NCBI GenBank assembly: GCA_021209225.1
Contig: JAJOIW010000230.1
Coordinates: 1 to 40,427 of the forward strand
Origin: Verrucomicrobiota bacterium
GTDB lineage: Bacteria > Verrucomicrobiota > Verrucomicrobiia > Limisphaerales > JAJOIW01
Reading direction: 5' to 3'
DNA: 40,427 bases
Positions 10,387 through 21,043 of the stretch are shown here, one piece after another. Made by a program: the position numbers and the translations under genes. How positions within the stretch are numbered: position 1 is the first letter of the stretch; every line of letters starts with the position of its first letter. A model generated the notes under the pieces. The model made no database searches and was not told where the DNA came from. It worked only from the letters and a program-made list of their open reading frames with translations.

Positions 10387-11577
10387 TCATGGAGCGGATG
10401 CGATTTCCAGGATCCGGTGAAGTGAATCCCTTGCGAGGCTGACTGGATTGCCTTTCATGGAGCTTGCGGCCATGGCTTTTTCGATGATTGATGGCCACTG
10501 TTCCTTGTGGATCCCCATTTGAATGAGCGGGCGAATGCCTGATTGCCGATTGATCGACTGGAGCCACCCCACCAGATGTCCCATGCTGGCGTCATCCCGA
10601 CCAGTGAATATCCGCGAAATAAATGTGTATCTGGTCTTGAGATCGCCGGACTCCGGGTGGGGTAATGAATACAGTTGACTCCAATTGCAGGATAAAACGG
10701 CCGGGAGCATCGCCGCACATACTTCTCCATGTGGCACCTTGAATAATCCTCCTAGCGGAGAAGCAAACCCATGCACGGCGCCAAGTCCGGAATTGGCGAG
10801 AGCCAGGCCACTGAAATAGCCTGCGATCAGCATGTCAGAGCGCGCTTCGAGGTTATGGGGTTGATCCAGGACCACAGGAAATGATCGGGCGGCCAGGTGA
10901 AGCCCCTCCCGACAAATTCCATCGGTGAATGGATTGCGCCGACGGGTCGTGAATGCCTCGATGAGTTGGGTGATGGCATCCAATCCGGTGGAGGCAGTGA
11001 GGTGAGGTGGCATGGAGAGAGTCAATATGGGATCGAGAATGACCCTGGAAGGAACCATGGATGCGTGCCGGAGACTGACCTTCACCTGGTGGGCTGAGGA
11101 TCCAATGACTGCGTTGCGGGTTGCCTCAGCTCCCGTGCCAGCCGTGGTGGGCATGGCCAGCACCGGCAGGGCACGGAAACGCAATGGGATTCCGCGACCG
11201 ATGATCTCAAAATAATCCCCGATATCCTGATCCTCCGGCTGCGGGACGAGGCCAGCAATGGCCTTGGCTGTGTCTATCACACTGCCCCCGCCGATTCCGA
11301 TCACGGACGTGACTCCGGCTTGACGCGCCCTGGACACGTGGTTGCGGAGGGTATCCATATCGGGTTCTCCACCGGATTGAACCATCCGCAGAAATTGGCC
11401 TTGATACTCCTTCGACCATTCCAGGATTTCTGCCAGGTGATCGAAGCGTGAACCTGTGACGAGAGCTGTCAGACCAGGCTGACTTTCAGCCCAGGCCCCC
11501 GCCTCTCTGGCGGTCCCCTGCCCGATGGTTACTTCTGCCGGGGATACCCACGAGCCGTTCAGAGTGTCACCAGGCAT
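10387..11577 (-). CDS. Iron-containing (group III) alcohol dehydrogenase
   Basis: 396 residues from ATG 11577. [13 protein letters not shown] is the NAD(P)-binding loop and [11 protein letters not shown] the conserved turn after it. The metal site shows Asp in [12 protein letters not shown] and two His in [11 protein letters not shown] and VPHGEVCAA; the fourth usual ligand, a His four residues after the Asp, is Gln here. That Gln variant occurs in a branch of the family, so activity need not be lost, but the metal may differ. Substrate is unknown; maleylacetate reductase-like or aldehyde reductase roles are possible. The start overlaps the end of the LsrG-like gene by 11 bases, so the two are translationally linked. 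It converges with ugd. Confidence 0.8.
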   Translation of the reverse strand: MPGDTLNGSWVSPAEVTIGQGTAREAGAWAESQPGLTALVTGSRFDHLAEILEWSKEYQGQFLRMVQSGGEPDMDTLRNHVSRARQAGVTSVIGIGGGSVIDTAKAIAGLVPQPEDQDIGDYFEIIGRGIPLRFRALPVLAMPTTAGTGAEATRNAVIGSSAHQVKVSLRHASMVPSRVILDPILTLSMPPHLTASTGLDAITQLIEAFTTRRRNPFTDGICREGLHLAARSFPVVLDQPHNLEARSDMLIAGYFSGLALANSGLGAVHGFASPLGGLFKVPHGEVCAAMLPAVLSCNWSQLYSLPHPESGDLKTRYTFISRIFTGRDDASMGHLVGWLQSINRQSGIRPLIQMGIHKEQWPSIIEKAMAASSMKGNPVSLARDSLHRILEIASAP

Positions 11578-11872
11578 GCGCGTCCGGGGAAATGGCTGAA
11601 AATTTCTCACTCGTGCGCGGCCGTGCCATCATCGGCTCGACCAGATCCCGCCATCTTTGATAATGCAGGGTCTCTTTATGTGCGGCAGGTGCCTCATTGC
11701 TGCGATAGGCCTCAATCAAGACAAACCGCGTCGGATCCGCAAGACTCTGAATCACGTCAAATCGCGCAATCCCCGGTTCCTGGCGGCTCAATCGGGCATT
11801 GACCTCGGTTGCATCCATAAATTCCAGGAGAAACTCTGGCTTTACTTCGACATTCACGATCACTATCAACAT
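11567..11872 (-). CDS. LsrG-like antibiotic biosynthesis monooxygenase (ABM) domain protein
   Basis: 101 residues, a single ABM ferredoxin-like domain. The opening [13 protein letters not shown], the core [25 protein letters not shown] and [11 protein letters not shown] resemble LsrG, the isomerase that breaks down phosphorylated autoinducer-2 in enterobacteria, and small quinol or heme monooxygenases. No lsrK, lsrF or transporter genes are here, so an AI-2 role is not supported by context. The gene overlaps the following iron-ADH, which suggests that the two act on the same small carbonyl compound. Function beyond the fold is inference. Confidence 0.75.
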   Translation of the reverse strand: MLIVIVNVEVKPEFLLEFMDATEVNARLSRQEPGIARFDVIQSLADPTRFVLIEAYRSNEAPAAHKETLHYQRWRDLVEPMMARPRTSEKFSAISPDAHAW

Positions 11873-11971
11873 GTCGGGAATTTCGCATGGTTTCCGGCAA
11901 CTGAAAAGACCAGAGCCGGAATTTCGGGCACCCGGCGAAGATCCCCGCGACCCGGGAAATCATATTCCGGG

Positions 11972-12904
11972 ATGATCCATCGACAAAGAATGAGAATAAA
12001 AACTTTCATGCTGTTTCTTCAGAGAAACTGGCTGATGCTGGTTGTGCTTCTGCCCATCCTGGGCTTGGGATTGGTGTCGGCACTGCTGCATTATGCGGAA
12101 CACATGATGAGGAAACATGGGGAGGCTTGGCACGATGGATTGACCCGAATCCTGGATATTCCGGATCGATACCAGTTAACCCTTTACAGTAAAGGGTCGG
12201 CAGATCCCACGTCCGGAATGGGATTGTTATTCATTCATGGATCGCCCGGGGACGCATCCAATTTTCACCAGCAATTTGAAACGCTGTTTCCCAACTTTCT
12301 GCATCTCGCCTACGATCGCCCTGGATTTGGAAAATCCCGGGCTGCCCAATCACCGGACAATTTATCCTGGCATACGCAAGCTGCATTCGATGTCATTCAG
12401 ACACATCCAAATACCAAATGGATTGCAATCGGTCACTCCTACGGAGGCCCGGTCGCGATGAACCTGGCCATTGACCACCCGGACAAAATAATTGGAGTGA
12501 TACAAATCGGCGGCGCCATGGACCCGAGCCTGGAGAAAGTTCATGTGCTGCAGAAAATCGCGGGATGGTCCATCGTGAGCTGGATCATTCCCAAATCCTT
12601 CCGGCATTCCAATGTGGAATTGATAAACCTTAAACCGGATTTAGTGGAACTTCAGAAAAAGTTGAAGCAGCTTCAAAGGCCGGTTGTGATGCTGCACGGC
12701 ACAGACGACTCGCTGGTTCCGGTGAGCAATTGCCGGTATATGTCCAATCAACTCGAGGTTCAGCAATTATCTGATCTTTTGATATTGGATATCCGGGATG
12801 GTTGGAATCATTTTATTCCCTGGCAGAACCCGGCATCGGTGCACGAGGCCGTCAGAACCCTGCTCAGCCATCCCACCATCCATTTCATCCACGATGCCTT
12901 GTAA
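11972..12904 (+). CDS. Membrane-anchored alpha/beta hydrolase
   Basis: About 310 residues from ATG 11972. An N-terminal membrane segment (LMLVVLLPILGLGLVSALL) is followed by an alpha/beta-hydrolase domain: oxyanion region LFIHGSPGDASNF, DRPGFGKS, the nucleophile elbow AIGHSYGGPVA, an acid region around HGTDDSLVP and the catalytic His in WNHFIPW. The catalytic domain is probably held on the outer face of the inner membrane. Substrate is unknown. The frame stays open upstream to 11657, but that part overlaps the LsrG-like gene on the other strand and looks non-coding. Starts at 11990 or 12008 are also possible. It converges with the DASS transporter, whose stop lies 15 bases away. Confidence 0.75.
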   Translation: MIHRQRMRIKTFMLFLQRNWLMLVVLLPILGLGLVSALLHYAEHMMRKHGEAWHDGLTRILDIPDRYQLTLYSKGSADPTSGMGLLFIHGSPGDASNFHQQFETLFPNFLHLAYDRPGFGKSRAAQSPDNLSWHTQAAFDVIQTHPNTKWIAIGHSYGGPVAMNLAIDHPDKIIGVIQIGGAMDPSLEKVHVLQKIAGWSIVSWIIPKSFRHSNVELINLKPDLVELQKKLKQLQRPVVMLHGTDDSLVPVSNCRYMSNQLEVQQLSDLLILDIRDGWNHFIPWQNPASVHEAVRTLLSHPTIHFIHDAL

Positions 12905-12919
12905 GTTTTTCTGAACACG

Positions 12920-14394
12920 TCAGGGAAAAAGCACAAGCATCCATAGAAGGATCACAAAGGGCCCGACCAGCGCCATAAGAATTCCACCCCATAAAAAATC
13001 GGAGGGTTTGAGATGACCAGTGGCAAACGCGACGGCATTGGGTGGGGTTGAAACAGGAAGAATCATGGCGCAGGAACAAGCCAATGCCACAGGAAGAATG
13101 AGGACATGGGGTTGCGCCGCGGAGAACCCACTGACCACAGGTATGACTATACTCGCTGTCGCCGTATTGCTCATGAAATTCGACATGACGACCGCCATGA
13201 TCGCAAAAAAGAGTGTTAACGCCGATCCATTGAGGTTCATCGGGATAAAGGAAACGATCCATTCTGAGAGCCCGGTTGCTTGAACACCGACACCCAATGA
13301 AAGCCCGCCTGCCATGAGAATCAGGACATCCCAGGGCAGAGAACGCATGTCCTGGGCAGTTATAACACCCGAAACACTCAGCATGGATATCGCAAAAAAG
13401 GCAATAACGGGCGCTGGAATGGAATGCACGGACTCAAAAAGCCACATCAGAATCGCGAATGTGAATACTCCCAGGACAACCCACAAATCCCGACGACCAT
13501 GGCGCCCGGCATGTGTGGGTGCGCCCGATTCATTACGATGGAGAGCCCCGATCGGCACCTCAGGTTTGTCGGGCGGAAACATCAGCGTGAGATAAATCCA
13601 GGAAATCACAAATAAAACAAGGGCGGGAGGCAGACCAATCAGAATCCAGGATAAAAACGACACAGGATGAATAGTACTAAGTGCCTGAGCGGCTATAGCA
13701 TTCGGCGGGGTGCCGATGATGGTTCCCATCCCACCGATGGACGATGCCATGGCTACCCCAAGCAGTAATGCTTTGGCATATCGGTCGCGGTCATCCAGCG
13801 ATGTAATCACCGGCCTCAATAAGGCGAGCATCATGGCGGCCGTTGCGGTATTCGACATGAACATCGATAAAACAAAGGTCACCAGCATCACCCCAAAGAG
13901 AAGTTTTTTCGGCCGGTTGCCAAAGAGGCCATGATTCGGCGCGCCACAATGAGATCCAGTCCGGTCAGGACAGCCGCATGTGCCAATACAAAGCCTCCTA
14001 AAAACAACCAGATCAGCGGCGATGACCATGGTTGAATGAACATTTCCCATGCCTTATTATTTCCCTCAGCTGCAAAAACTCCACCTGGTCGGCCCAATAT
14101 CGCAATTTCCAGGGCAATGACCACCAAACTCACCGCAAAGGCGGGAATCGCTTCACTCACCCACAACCCGGCAGCCAGCATCAGGATAAACAACATATAT
14201 TGCCCGGGATTCCCGAGGCTGGTGGCACCACCGACATGTCCGAACCGCACCAGGCAAAAGGCCAGAAAGGCAATACAGGCCGAGATGAGAATTTTGATGA
14301 GGGATGTTGGAACGGAATGCTGAAAGGTGCCGATGATGCGCCGTCCCAGCCGGCGCGTATCTCCCTGCTCATTGATAAAGTTTCTCAAATTCAT
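12920..14394 (-). CDS. DASS-family (SLC13) anion:Na+ symporter (frame broken at 13904-13909)
   Basis: 491 residues after repair, typical of divalent anion:Na+ symporters for dicarboxylates or sulfate. Both SNT substrate and sodium motifs are present (FMSNTATAAMML and FMSNTATASIVI), each followed by a TPPNA loop (GTPPNAIAAQA, STPPNAVAFATG), with about a dozen hydrophobic helices. The N-terminal 160 residues lie in one frame and the rest in another. Lengthening T6 at 13904-13909 by one base gives ATGRKKLLFGVM across the join. The start at 14394 is well supported by AGGAG six bases upstream. A terminator separates it from the giant secreted gene upstream. Substrate cannot be decided; fumC lies nearby but not in the same transcript. 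Confidence 0.85.
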
Positions 14395-14512
14395 GAATTG
14401 CTCCTGCCAGAAACCTCAGAAAATGAGCATTCCCTCGACTTCATTGCGTGTCAATCCAAGTTTATGAATTGAGGCGCATGAAATTCGCCCGTCCATCCCC
14501 CCCAGTCCATAA

Positions 14513-14544
14513 ATAAAAAAAGCCGGTCGGGAAAATCGACCGGC
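14513..14544 (-). terminator. Strong rho-independent terminator of the giant secreted gene
   Basis: GCCGGTCG and CGACCGGC (14522-14529 with 14537-14544) form a perfect 8-bp stem around a 7-base loop. On the minus strand it is followed by seven T residues. It lies about 40 bases after the stop codon of the giant secreted protein gene and insulates the DASS gene. Confidence 0.85.
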
Positions 14545-14585
14545 GGCACTATCCATTGGCTTGGGAAAAATGGTCAGTTCATTTT

Positions 14586-17500
14586 CTAATCCTGATCTTC
14601 AGTGACCCGGATTCTGACGAATCTGGCGGGCAAATCATCTATGGCCTGATCCAGGCAGAGCGACATGTGGGATGAACCATCCTGATTGGTTGATTGAGCC
14701 AGAACAGTGCAGGATGTTTCCAGTGGAAACCAGAAGACGAGGTTATCACTGCCTTCAATGATATATTCAACATCTGAACTGGATGACTGATAATCGAATT
14801 CAAAGGAAAAATGTTTCTTGCCATCCCGCTGGATTAAATGCGGGCGGATGGGAGCCTTTCCACCGGGTTTCACCGGGTCGGTGACGAATGCCCACTCGTA
14901 ATAATCCGACAACCCGTCACCATCCGCGTCATTCTGGTGAATGATAGCCGAACGGCCCGGGGTTTCCTCTTTTTCCATGCCTCTGATATGATCTTCCAGC
15001 CAGTTAAAGAACGGATGGTTCCCCTTGATCAGAAAGAAGGATCGGGCGACAGGAACCCCATTCACTTTGAGGACCACCTGGTAATGAGCCGGCTTCAAGT
15101 TCTCAAATGTGAAGGTCTCATTGAAAATGGGAGGAGCTCCTGGAGTCGGGATGCCATCGGAATTCTCACCCACTTTGACTTTGAAATTAATGCCTATCCA
15201 CGATCCATCAATGTCGATATCATCCCATCCAACAAACTGAACCGGGCCTCCGGAACCAGTGAAATCCGCAACCACTGAAACAAGCGCCACACCGTCTTCA
15301 ACATCCACAGAAATTTCTGTGGCCGAGGGCACAAGCATATCATCCCCCGGTTCCTGGTCCACCAGGTCCCCGAGAATGATCGATGTTCTCGCAATGGGTT
15401 CCCCATCGAGTACAAAAACAACAGTCTTCTTCATCGAATGACCAAGTGAGGTGGCAACCGGGGGAGCAATGTCCGGAAGCGCCAGTTGGGTTCCATGAAA
15501 TTCAAATGGCCCAGCGGATTTTTTAATGGCTATCCAGTGTGACGGGTAGGTGATCACCTGTGGGTAAAAGTCAGCGACTCCAGGAATGTGCTCCTCATAA
15601 TGGACCAGAATTCCCGCATCGGTCCGGGTGACCTTTTTAACCTGAATGGAATACCCGGGATTTGGCTTTTCACCGGAGAAGACGCCTATCAGTGTCCATT
15701 GATCCAGATTGACTGGAGGTTCGAAGACGATGGCGACATCGCCAATTTGTTCAGAAACCCAGGAATTCCATTCAATCTGGCTTTGAATCACTGTGTTCTG
15801 TTGCTTGACCACATCAATCGCCGGACCATCCACGGATTCAAACGGGACGTCCTCACCATTTCCGGGTATTGTTCCCAGAACATACCGGTGCTTCTGGGTC
15901 AGAGGCAGAGCATCCAAAGTTGCACGGAGTGTCGAGGAGGCCTTCAGATAGATGGTTCCATTCATCTCGACCGGACTTCCCCAATCCGTGACCTGGCGTC
16001 TGTCATTCGGGGCAAAGGTTACGGAGACATCAACTCCCACCTCGCCTGCATCACGAAACTCATCCATGAGAACCTGCAGCTTGCCTGGTTTGGGATCCGG
16101 ATCCCGCAATGCCACAACCAGCAATCCAAGCTGCATCCCGGGAAAGGCGGAACCATCTTCAAACAATGCCCCGCCTTCGACGAATTCAATGGCCCAAACA
16201 CCATTGTCAGTGACCGTCCATCCGGTCGGAGGAGCTTCCAGGAGAAAGGATGCTGAAATGACAGGAACCGCAGCATCCGTGGACACCTCGACGAGCTTGA
16301 GAGTCCCACCCAGCGATACGGGTGATCCGTCAGCTCTGCCTCTCACAATGCGCAGCGATTCATCGGACAGGGAACTCCCGAGGAGTGGGATCACGGAATT
16401 TAATGATATGTGGATTTCGGTGGAATCTTGAGGATGCTGGATAGGCTTGGCATCGGCCTGTCCATGGACAGGTGGAGGATCCACCACAGGTATCATCACA
16501 CTGAATGAACCAATCCGCCCACCGGCTATCTGGGATCCATTGCGGGTCTTCACCGCTCCATCCATGAGAATAATTTCAAACTGGAGATTATATATATTTT
16601 CGAAAAAACCGTCCGCAAAATCAACAATGTATGTGGCTTCCACTGTCACTTCGTCGTCATAGAGACGGAAACTTTTCAACTGAGCAGGAAATGTCATGAC
16701 CCTGAGCTCGGGCACATCCACCTCAATCTGAGGGACCACCCGGATATCATCGCCCCCCAGGGAGTTTGTATCAATGCCATCAGCCAGTGCATATGTGACA
16801 GTAATCAGGTGCTGCGCTGTTTTGGGATCGCCAATGTCCCCGGACTTGGCGGTAACTCCAGGCACGACACTGCCAGAACCATGGACCATGAGTGCCCCAC
16901 TGCCAATAACGGCTTGGCCATCTGTGACTGAGAAAACGCTTGGAAACCTGCCCGCACGCAGCTTGCCCAGAAGGTAGGTATTCTCGGTGGGTTCGGGAGC
17001 GGGACCAGGAACACTCTCATCTCCCAGTGGGACAATGGTGAGTTCCAATTTCCATGAGTAGGATTCCTGAGTCAGGGATTCGGTGATCAGTTCACCCCAT
17101 TGAACAATCTGAAATCCGGGCAGAAGGTCCACCACAACACGGGCATGATGGCCGTTCTGATCCTCAAAAAATGTGACCTGTGCCTTGTGGGATGGGGAGG
17201 GTTCCTGTGGTTTCACAAGGACTTCCACCTCTTTTGAGGATGAGCCAAATCGATTGCGGCAGAGAGAATATAATTCTGCACATATTCAATCGGTGGCCGG
17301 GGGTTGATGATTTCCGGAATGCGGGACAAGGCCAGATCAAAACTGAGGTCACTGCTGTCCGGGCGCACCTGGTGCACTTCAACGGCCAGTATATTGACTC
17401 CATTCACCAGATCCGACGGGTCAATCGGCAGGACAAAACGGTCCTCATCGCCATCTGAGTCGGCGGCAGTCAGTGCAGTCGTCGAATAATCCACATCGCC

Positions 17501-19225
17501 AGATGGCATGTTTGTGCGGCCCACTTCTCGCCCATTCAGATAGACCACAGCGCCATCGTCGCGGTGCACAATCAGAAATAAGGGGGTTGGGGCCTCCTGA
17601 GTGACTGAAACATCCCACTTGAAGGCATGGCGGAAATAGGCCGTGATGTTTTTGTTTTCTGAATCTGTGCCATAGCTGATCACAGTGGCCTCGTCCCCAT
17701 CGCCATATCCGAGTGGCGCTTTTCCGGACTTCCATTGAGAATCATCAAAGTCAGGGGATGTCCAGTTGTCGGCTGGCTGCATTGGGGCATCGGAGTATTT
17801 CCATTCGGATCCCCATGAGACAACCGCGTCCATGGCTCCTGCTGCAGGACTATGGCCTGAGCCATCAACAATGATGGGAGGGAGAGGAAGCGGGAATTGG
17901 TCATCCACGCCAGGATAGACCACGACGCTGTTCCCGGTGACTTCACCAACACCAGGGCGAATGACAATGCTTTCAGCACCTTGAACATCCCAAGTGAGAG
18001 TCACCGGCTCACCAGGATTCACAACGGAAGGAGAAGCGGAAAATGCCTGGATCAGTGGCCTGCTTCCGGGTTTGGTCACAGGAATCTCCACCACAGAACG
18101 GAACTTCAGATCATTGTTCACATAGACACTCAGCTGATACAGGCCATCGCCCAGTTCAGGTAGTGTGTAGGAAAGGGGAAAATCCTGAATTTCCGGGGCG
18201 CGAATGAATGTGGCACGGCCGGCAGTGATGCGGATCTCGAGCCCATTCCGATATTCATCCGTCTCCAGCTCAACGACCTGGACAGTCCCCAATTCATCCA
18301 CAACAAAATATGGATCCAGAAAGGTCAAAGTCCCCTTCAGGAGAGCGACCCCATTCTCATCCAGGGTTGGCATTAATTTTAATTTTGTGGGTACAAATTC
18401 CAATCCATCCACAATAAATTTTTCTGACGCGATCTCGTTTCCCGCAGCGAAGACAGAAAACTGATATTCACCGGGAGCGAGTTCAGGCAATATATATTGA
18501 TGGACATGTGGTTGGATGTGCCAGTGATCTCTGGGTTTTTCTCCGAAAGTCACTTCCACTTTGATGGAGTTGCCGTCGACGACTGGCTCACCCCAGGATA
18601 TAACTGTATATTCAGGTTCCGGGAATTGTATATGGAGATTGGCGCGATAGGTATTTCTGAATCTATCTAAACCGAGTTCGACATTCGATGGGGTGATGGG
18701 TGGCTGAGACTCACCGATTTTCAGATGGATATATCCAAGAAGTTCCTCCCGTGCGTATTCCCCGTGGAGGTATTTGATTTGCTCAGGTTCCAGGAGAAGT
18801 GCCATGCGCTGATTCAGCTCTTTGGTCCACGATTCATTTTCTTCCGACGGGAGAGGAATGAGATAAACGGCGGTATAGGACAAGCCTTCAGGCAAAGCGT
18901 CCGGCTTTCCCGGATTGGGAGAGATACGGATCGTTGCCGGATCGAGGAATAAATCATCAATCAGTGGCTCAACCGAGAGCAGTTTTGCTGGACTGGAGTA
19001 TCCACCGTAGCCAAAAACCCAGATGTCTCCATCACTGATCGAGTCTTTGTCAACGGAGAGGTAGTGGACCTTGAAAGTCAACTCCTTGAGAGGGTCCCCG
19101 TATATGTTTCCGGGAGACACTAACTGAGCGGAATGCCCGGATAGAGTCATCGCCACCATGAGGAACAGCATCAGATCCCGAATCCAATGACCTGAATAAT
19201 TTTTAAGTGTCTTGAATGTGTTCAT
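14586..19225 (-). CDS. Giant secreted beta-sandwich protein with jelly-roll and calcium-binding repeat (frame broken near 17235)
   Basis: About 1,546 residues if repaired. The start at ATG 19225 gives a signal peptide (LMLFLMVAMTLSGHSAQ). The N-terminal half holds several beta modules that share a PEL-G-YQ-SV pattern (YILPELAPGEYQFSV, YTLPELGDGLYQLSV), an Ig-like module (SPSVVNPGEPVTLTWDV) and a jelly-roll module (SPDFDDSQW, VVYLNGREVGRTN, VNILAVEVHQV) like the one in the CotH protein. The C-terminal half, in another frame from about 17235, carries more beta repeats and ends with DADGDGLSDYYEW, a thrombospondin type 3-like calcium motif. The second frame has no signal peptide or ribosome site of its own, so one protein is more likely. 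A TTG start at 19261 is possible. Function unknown; probably cell-surface or exported. Confidence 0.75.
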
Positions 19226-19448
19226 GGATGAATTTTTTACACTTTTTGCGTCTGTATTCAAAAAAAGTTAAATTGAATCTGGTGACGGCGGATAAACTGA
19301 GTGATCACCTGTCGACCGGAGCAACCTAAACCACTCCACGTGTTTCAACAACCGGTCAAATAAAAAAATTTCATGGATTTGAGAATAAATTGCGACACGG
19401 AGACCAAAGAAATATTTTGCGGGGAGTGAGATCGCCGGTTAATGATGA

Positions 19449-20849
19449 ATGGATATGAGCAGCGATTTTCGAATTGAAGCAGATTCCATGGGGCAAATGC
19501 AGGTCCCATCCGACGCCTATTACGGTGCGCAAACCGCACGGGCGGTTGAAAATTTCCCAATCAGCCGCCTTCGTTTTCATCGACCCATGATCAAAGCATT
19601 GGGACTTTTGAAAAAAGCTGCAGCCGCCACCAATGTGGAGTTGGGAAAACTGGATCCGGCATTAGGTGATGCGATCCAGCGCGCCGCTCAGGAAGTGGTC
19701 GATGGCAAATGGGATCACCAATTTGTGGTGGACATTTTCCAGACTGGATCGGGCACATCCACCAACATGAATACCAATGAGATTATTGCCAACCGGGCCA
19801 TCGAGCTCAATGGTGGCAGACTCGGGGATAAATCGATTCATCCGAATGACCATGTCAATCTGGGACAATCGAGCAATGACATCATCCCATCGGCTATTCA
19901 CCTGGCGGCTCTGGATGCCATAGTCCACGAGCTGATTCCGGCTTTGAATCAGCTTTATGACTCCCTTCTCAGCAAGTCCCGCGATTTCTCCTCAGTTCTC
20001 AAGATTGGCAGGACCCACCTTCAGGATGCCACCCCAATGACGCTGGGGCAGGAGTTCAGTGGATATGCGCGTCAGGTCCAACTTGGCATTGATCGGCTCT
20101 GGGCCGTGGAGGAACGCCTGGGTGGACTGGCTCTCGGGGGCACAGCCGTCGGAACAGGGATCAATACCCACCCACAATTCGCTTCACGCACCATCCAGAA
20201 AATCGGAGACGAAACCGGCCTCAATATCCGGGAAGCCCAAAACCATTTTGAAGCACAGGGCGCCCGCGATGCGTGCGTCGAAACCAGTGGCGCATTGAGA
20301 ACGATCGCAGCCAGCTTGATAAAAATCGCCAACGACATCCGATTTCTGGCATCCGGCCCACGATGCGGCATTGGTGAATTAAAAATGAAAGCAACCCAGC
20401 CCGGGTCGTCTATTATGCCGGGCAAGGTCAACCCGGTCATGTCGGAGATGCTGATCATGGTGGGGGCACAGGTCATGGGCAATGACGCGACCATCGCTTT
20501 CTCCGGGGCATATGGAAATTTTGAACTCAATGTGATGCTGCCGGTTATTGCTCATAATCTGCTGGAATCCATCGAAATTCTGGCTTCAAGTTCCCGTGTT
20601 TTCGCGCTGCGCGCCATCAAGGACCTGCAGGCGGACAAGGAAAGGTGCGAAGGATTGATCGAGGAAAGCCTGGCCATGTGCACATCCCTGGCACCGGTCA
20701 TCGGCTATGACAATGCCGCAGCGATAGCCAAAAAAGCTTACGAATCCGGCCGCACAATCCGGCAGGTCGCCCTGGCCGAGTCAGGACTCACCGAGGCACA
20801 ATTAAACCAGTTGCTCGACCCATTGTCCCAGACTCAGCCGCAGGAATAA
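19449..20849 (+). CDS. fumC: Fumarate hydratase class II
   Basis: 466 residues, normal for class II fumarases, which interconvert fumarate and malate in the TCA cycle without an iron-sulfur cluster. Motifs in order: PSDAYYGAQTARA, GSGTSTNMNTNEI, SSNDIIPSA, GRTHLQDATPMTLGQE with the active-site His, and the lyase signature GSSIMPGKVNP on the flexible loop with the catalytic Ser. The frame is intact. Where many fumarases have ENEPGSS the sequence reads KATQPGSS. It follows the divergent giant secreted gene and precedes the M29-like gene by 194 bases, so it is probably a separate unit. Confidence 0.95.
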   Translation: MDMSSDFRIEADSMGQMQVPSDAYYGAQTARAVENFPISRLRFHRPMIKALGLLKKAAAATNVELGKLDPALGDAIQRAAQEVVDGKWDHQFVVDIFQTGSGTSTNMNTNEIIANRAIELNGGRLGDKSIHPNDHVNLGQSSNDIIPSAIHLAALDAIVHELIPALNQLYDSLLSKSRDFSSVLKIGRTHLQDATPMTLGQEFSGYARQVQLGIDRLWAVEERLGGLALGGTAVGTGINTHPQFASRTIQKIGDETGLNIREAQNHFEAQGARDACVETSGALRTIAASLIKIANDIRFLASGPRCGIGELKMKATQPGSSIMPGKVNPVMSEMLIMVGAQVMGNDATIAFSGAYGNFELNVMLPVIAHNLLESIEILASSSRVFALRAIKDLQADKERCEGLIEESLAMCTSLAPVIGYDNAAAIAKKAYESGRTIRQVALAESGLTEAQLNQLLDPLSQTQPQE

Positions 20850-21043
20850 CCTGCCCCTTGAATCCATCCACAGATGCTTCAGCTTCTCTGGATTTCCAGT
20901 GAGTTCGTGAATTCAGGAAAAATTTCTCCCGAATTCAGGCAAAATTGTATTGATTCAGCCCAAATCGGCACATCACTTTGATTTTTTTGAAATTTCGGTT
21001 TGAAAGATAGCGGGATTGATCGACTTTGTCGGTGATCTGAATC
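20850..21043. other. Intergenic region between fumC and the M29-like gene
   Basis: 194 bases. The only feature I see is a short direct repeat, GAATTCAGG at about 20929-20937 and 20951-20959, each followed by an A-rich run. No clear terminator for fumC is visible. Confidence 0.35.

Noticed and set aside
11657-11971. Upstream extension of the alpha/beta hydrolase
   Set aside because: It overlaps the LsrG-like gene on the other strand and has a chance-like composition.
20929-20959. GAATTCAGG direct repeat after fumC as an attachment site
   Set aside because: Only nine bases, with no integrase or mobile gene nearby.
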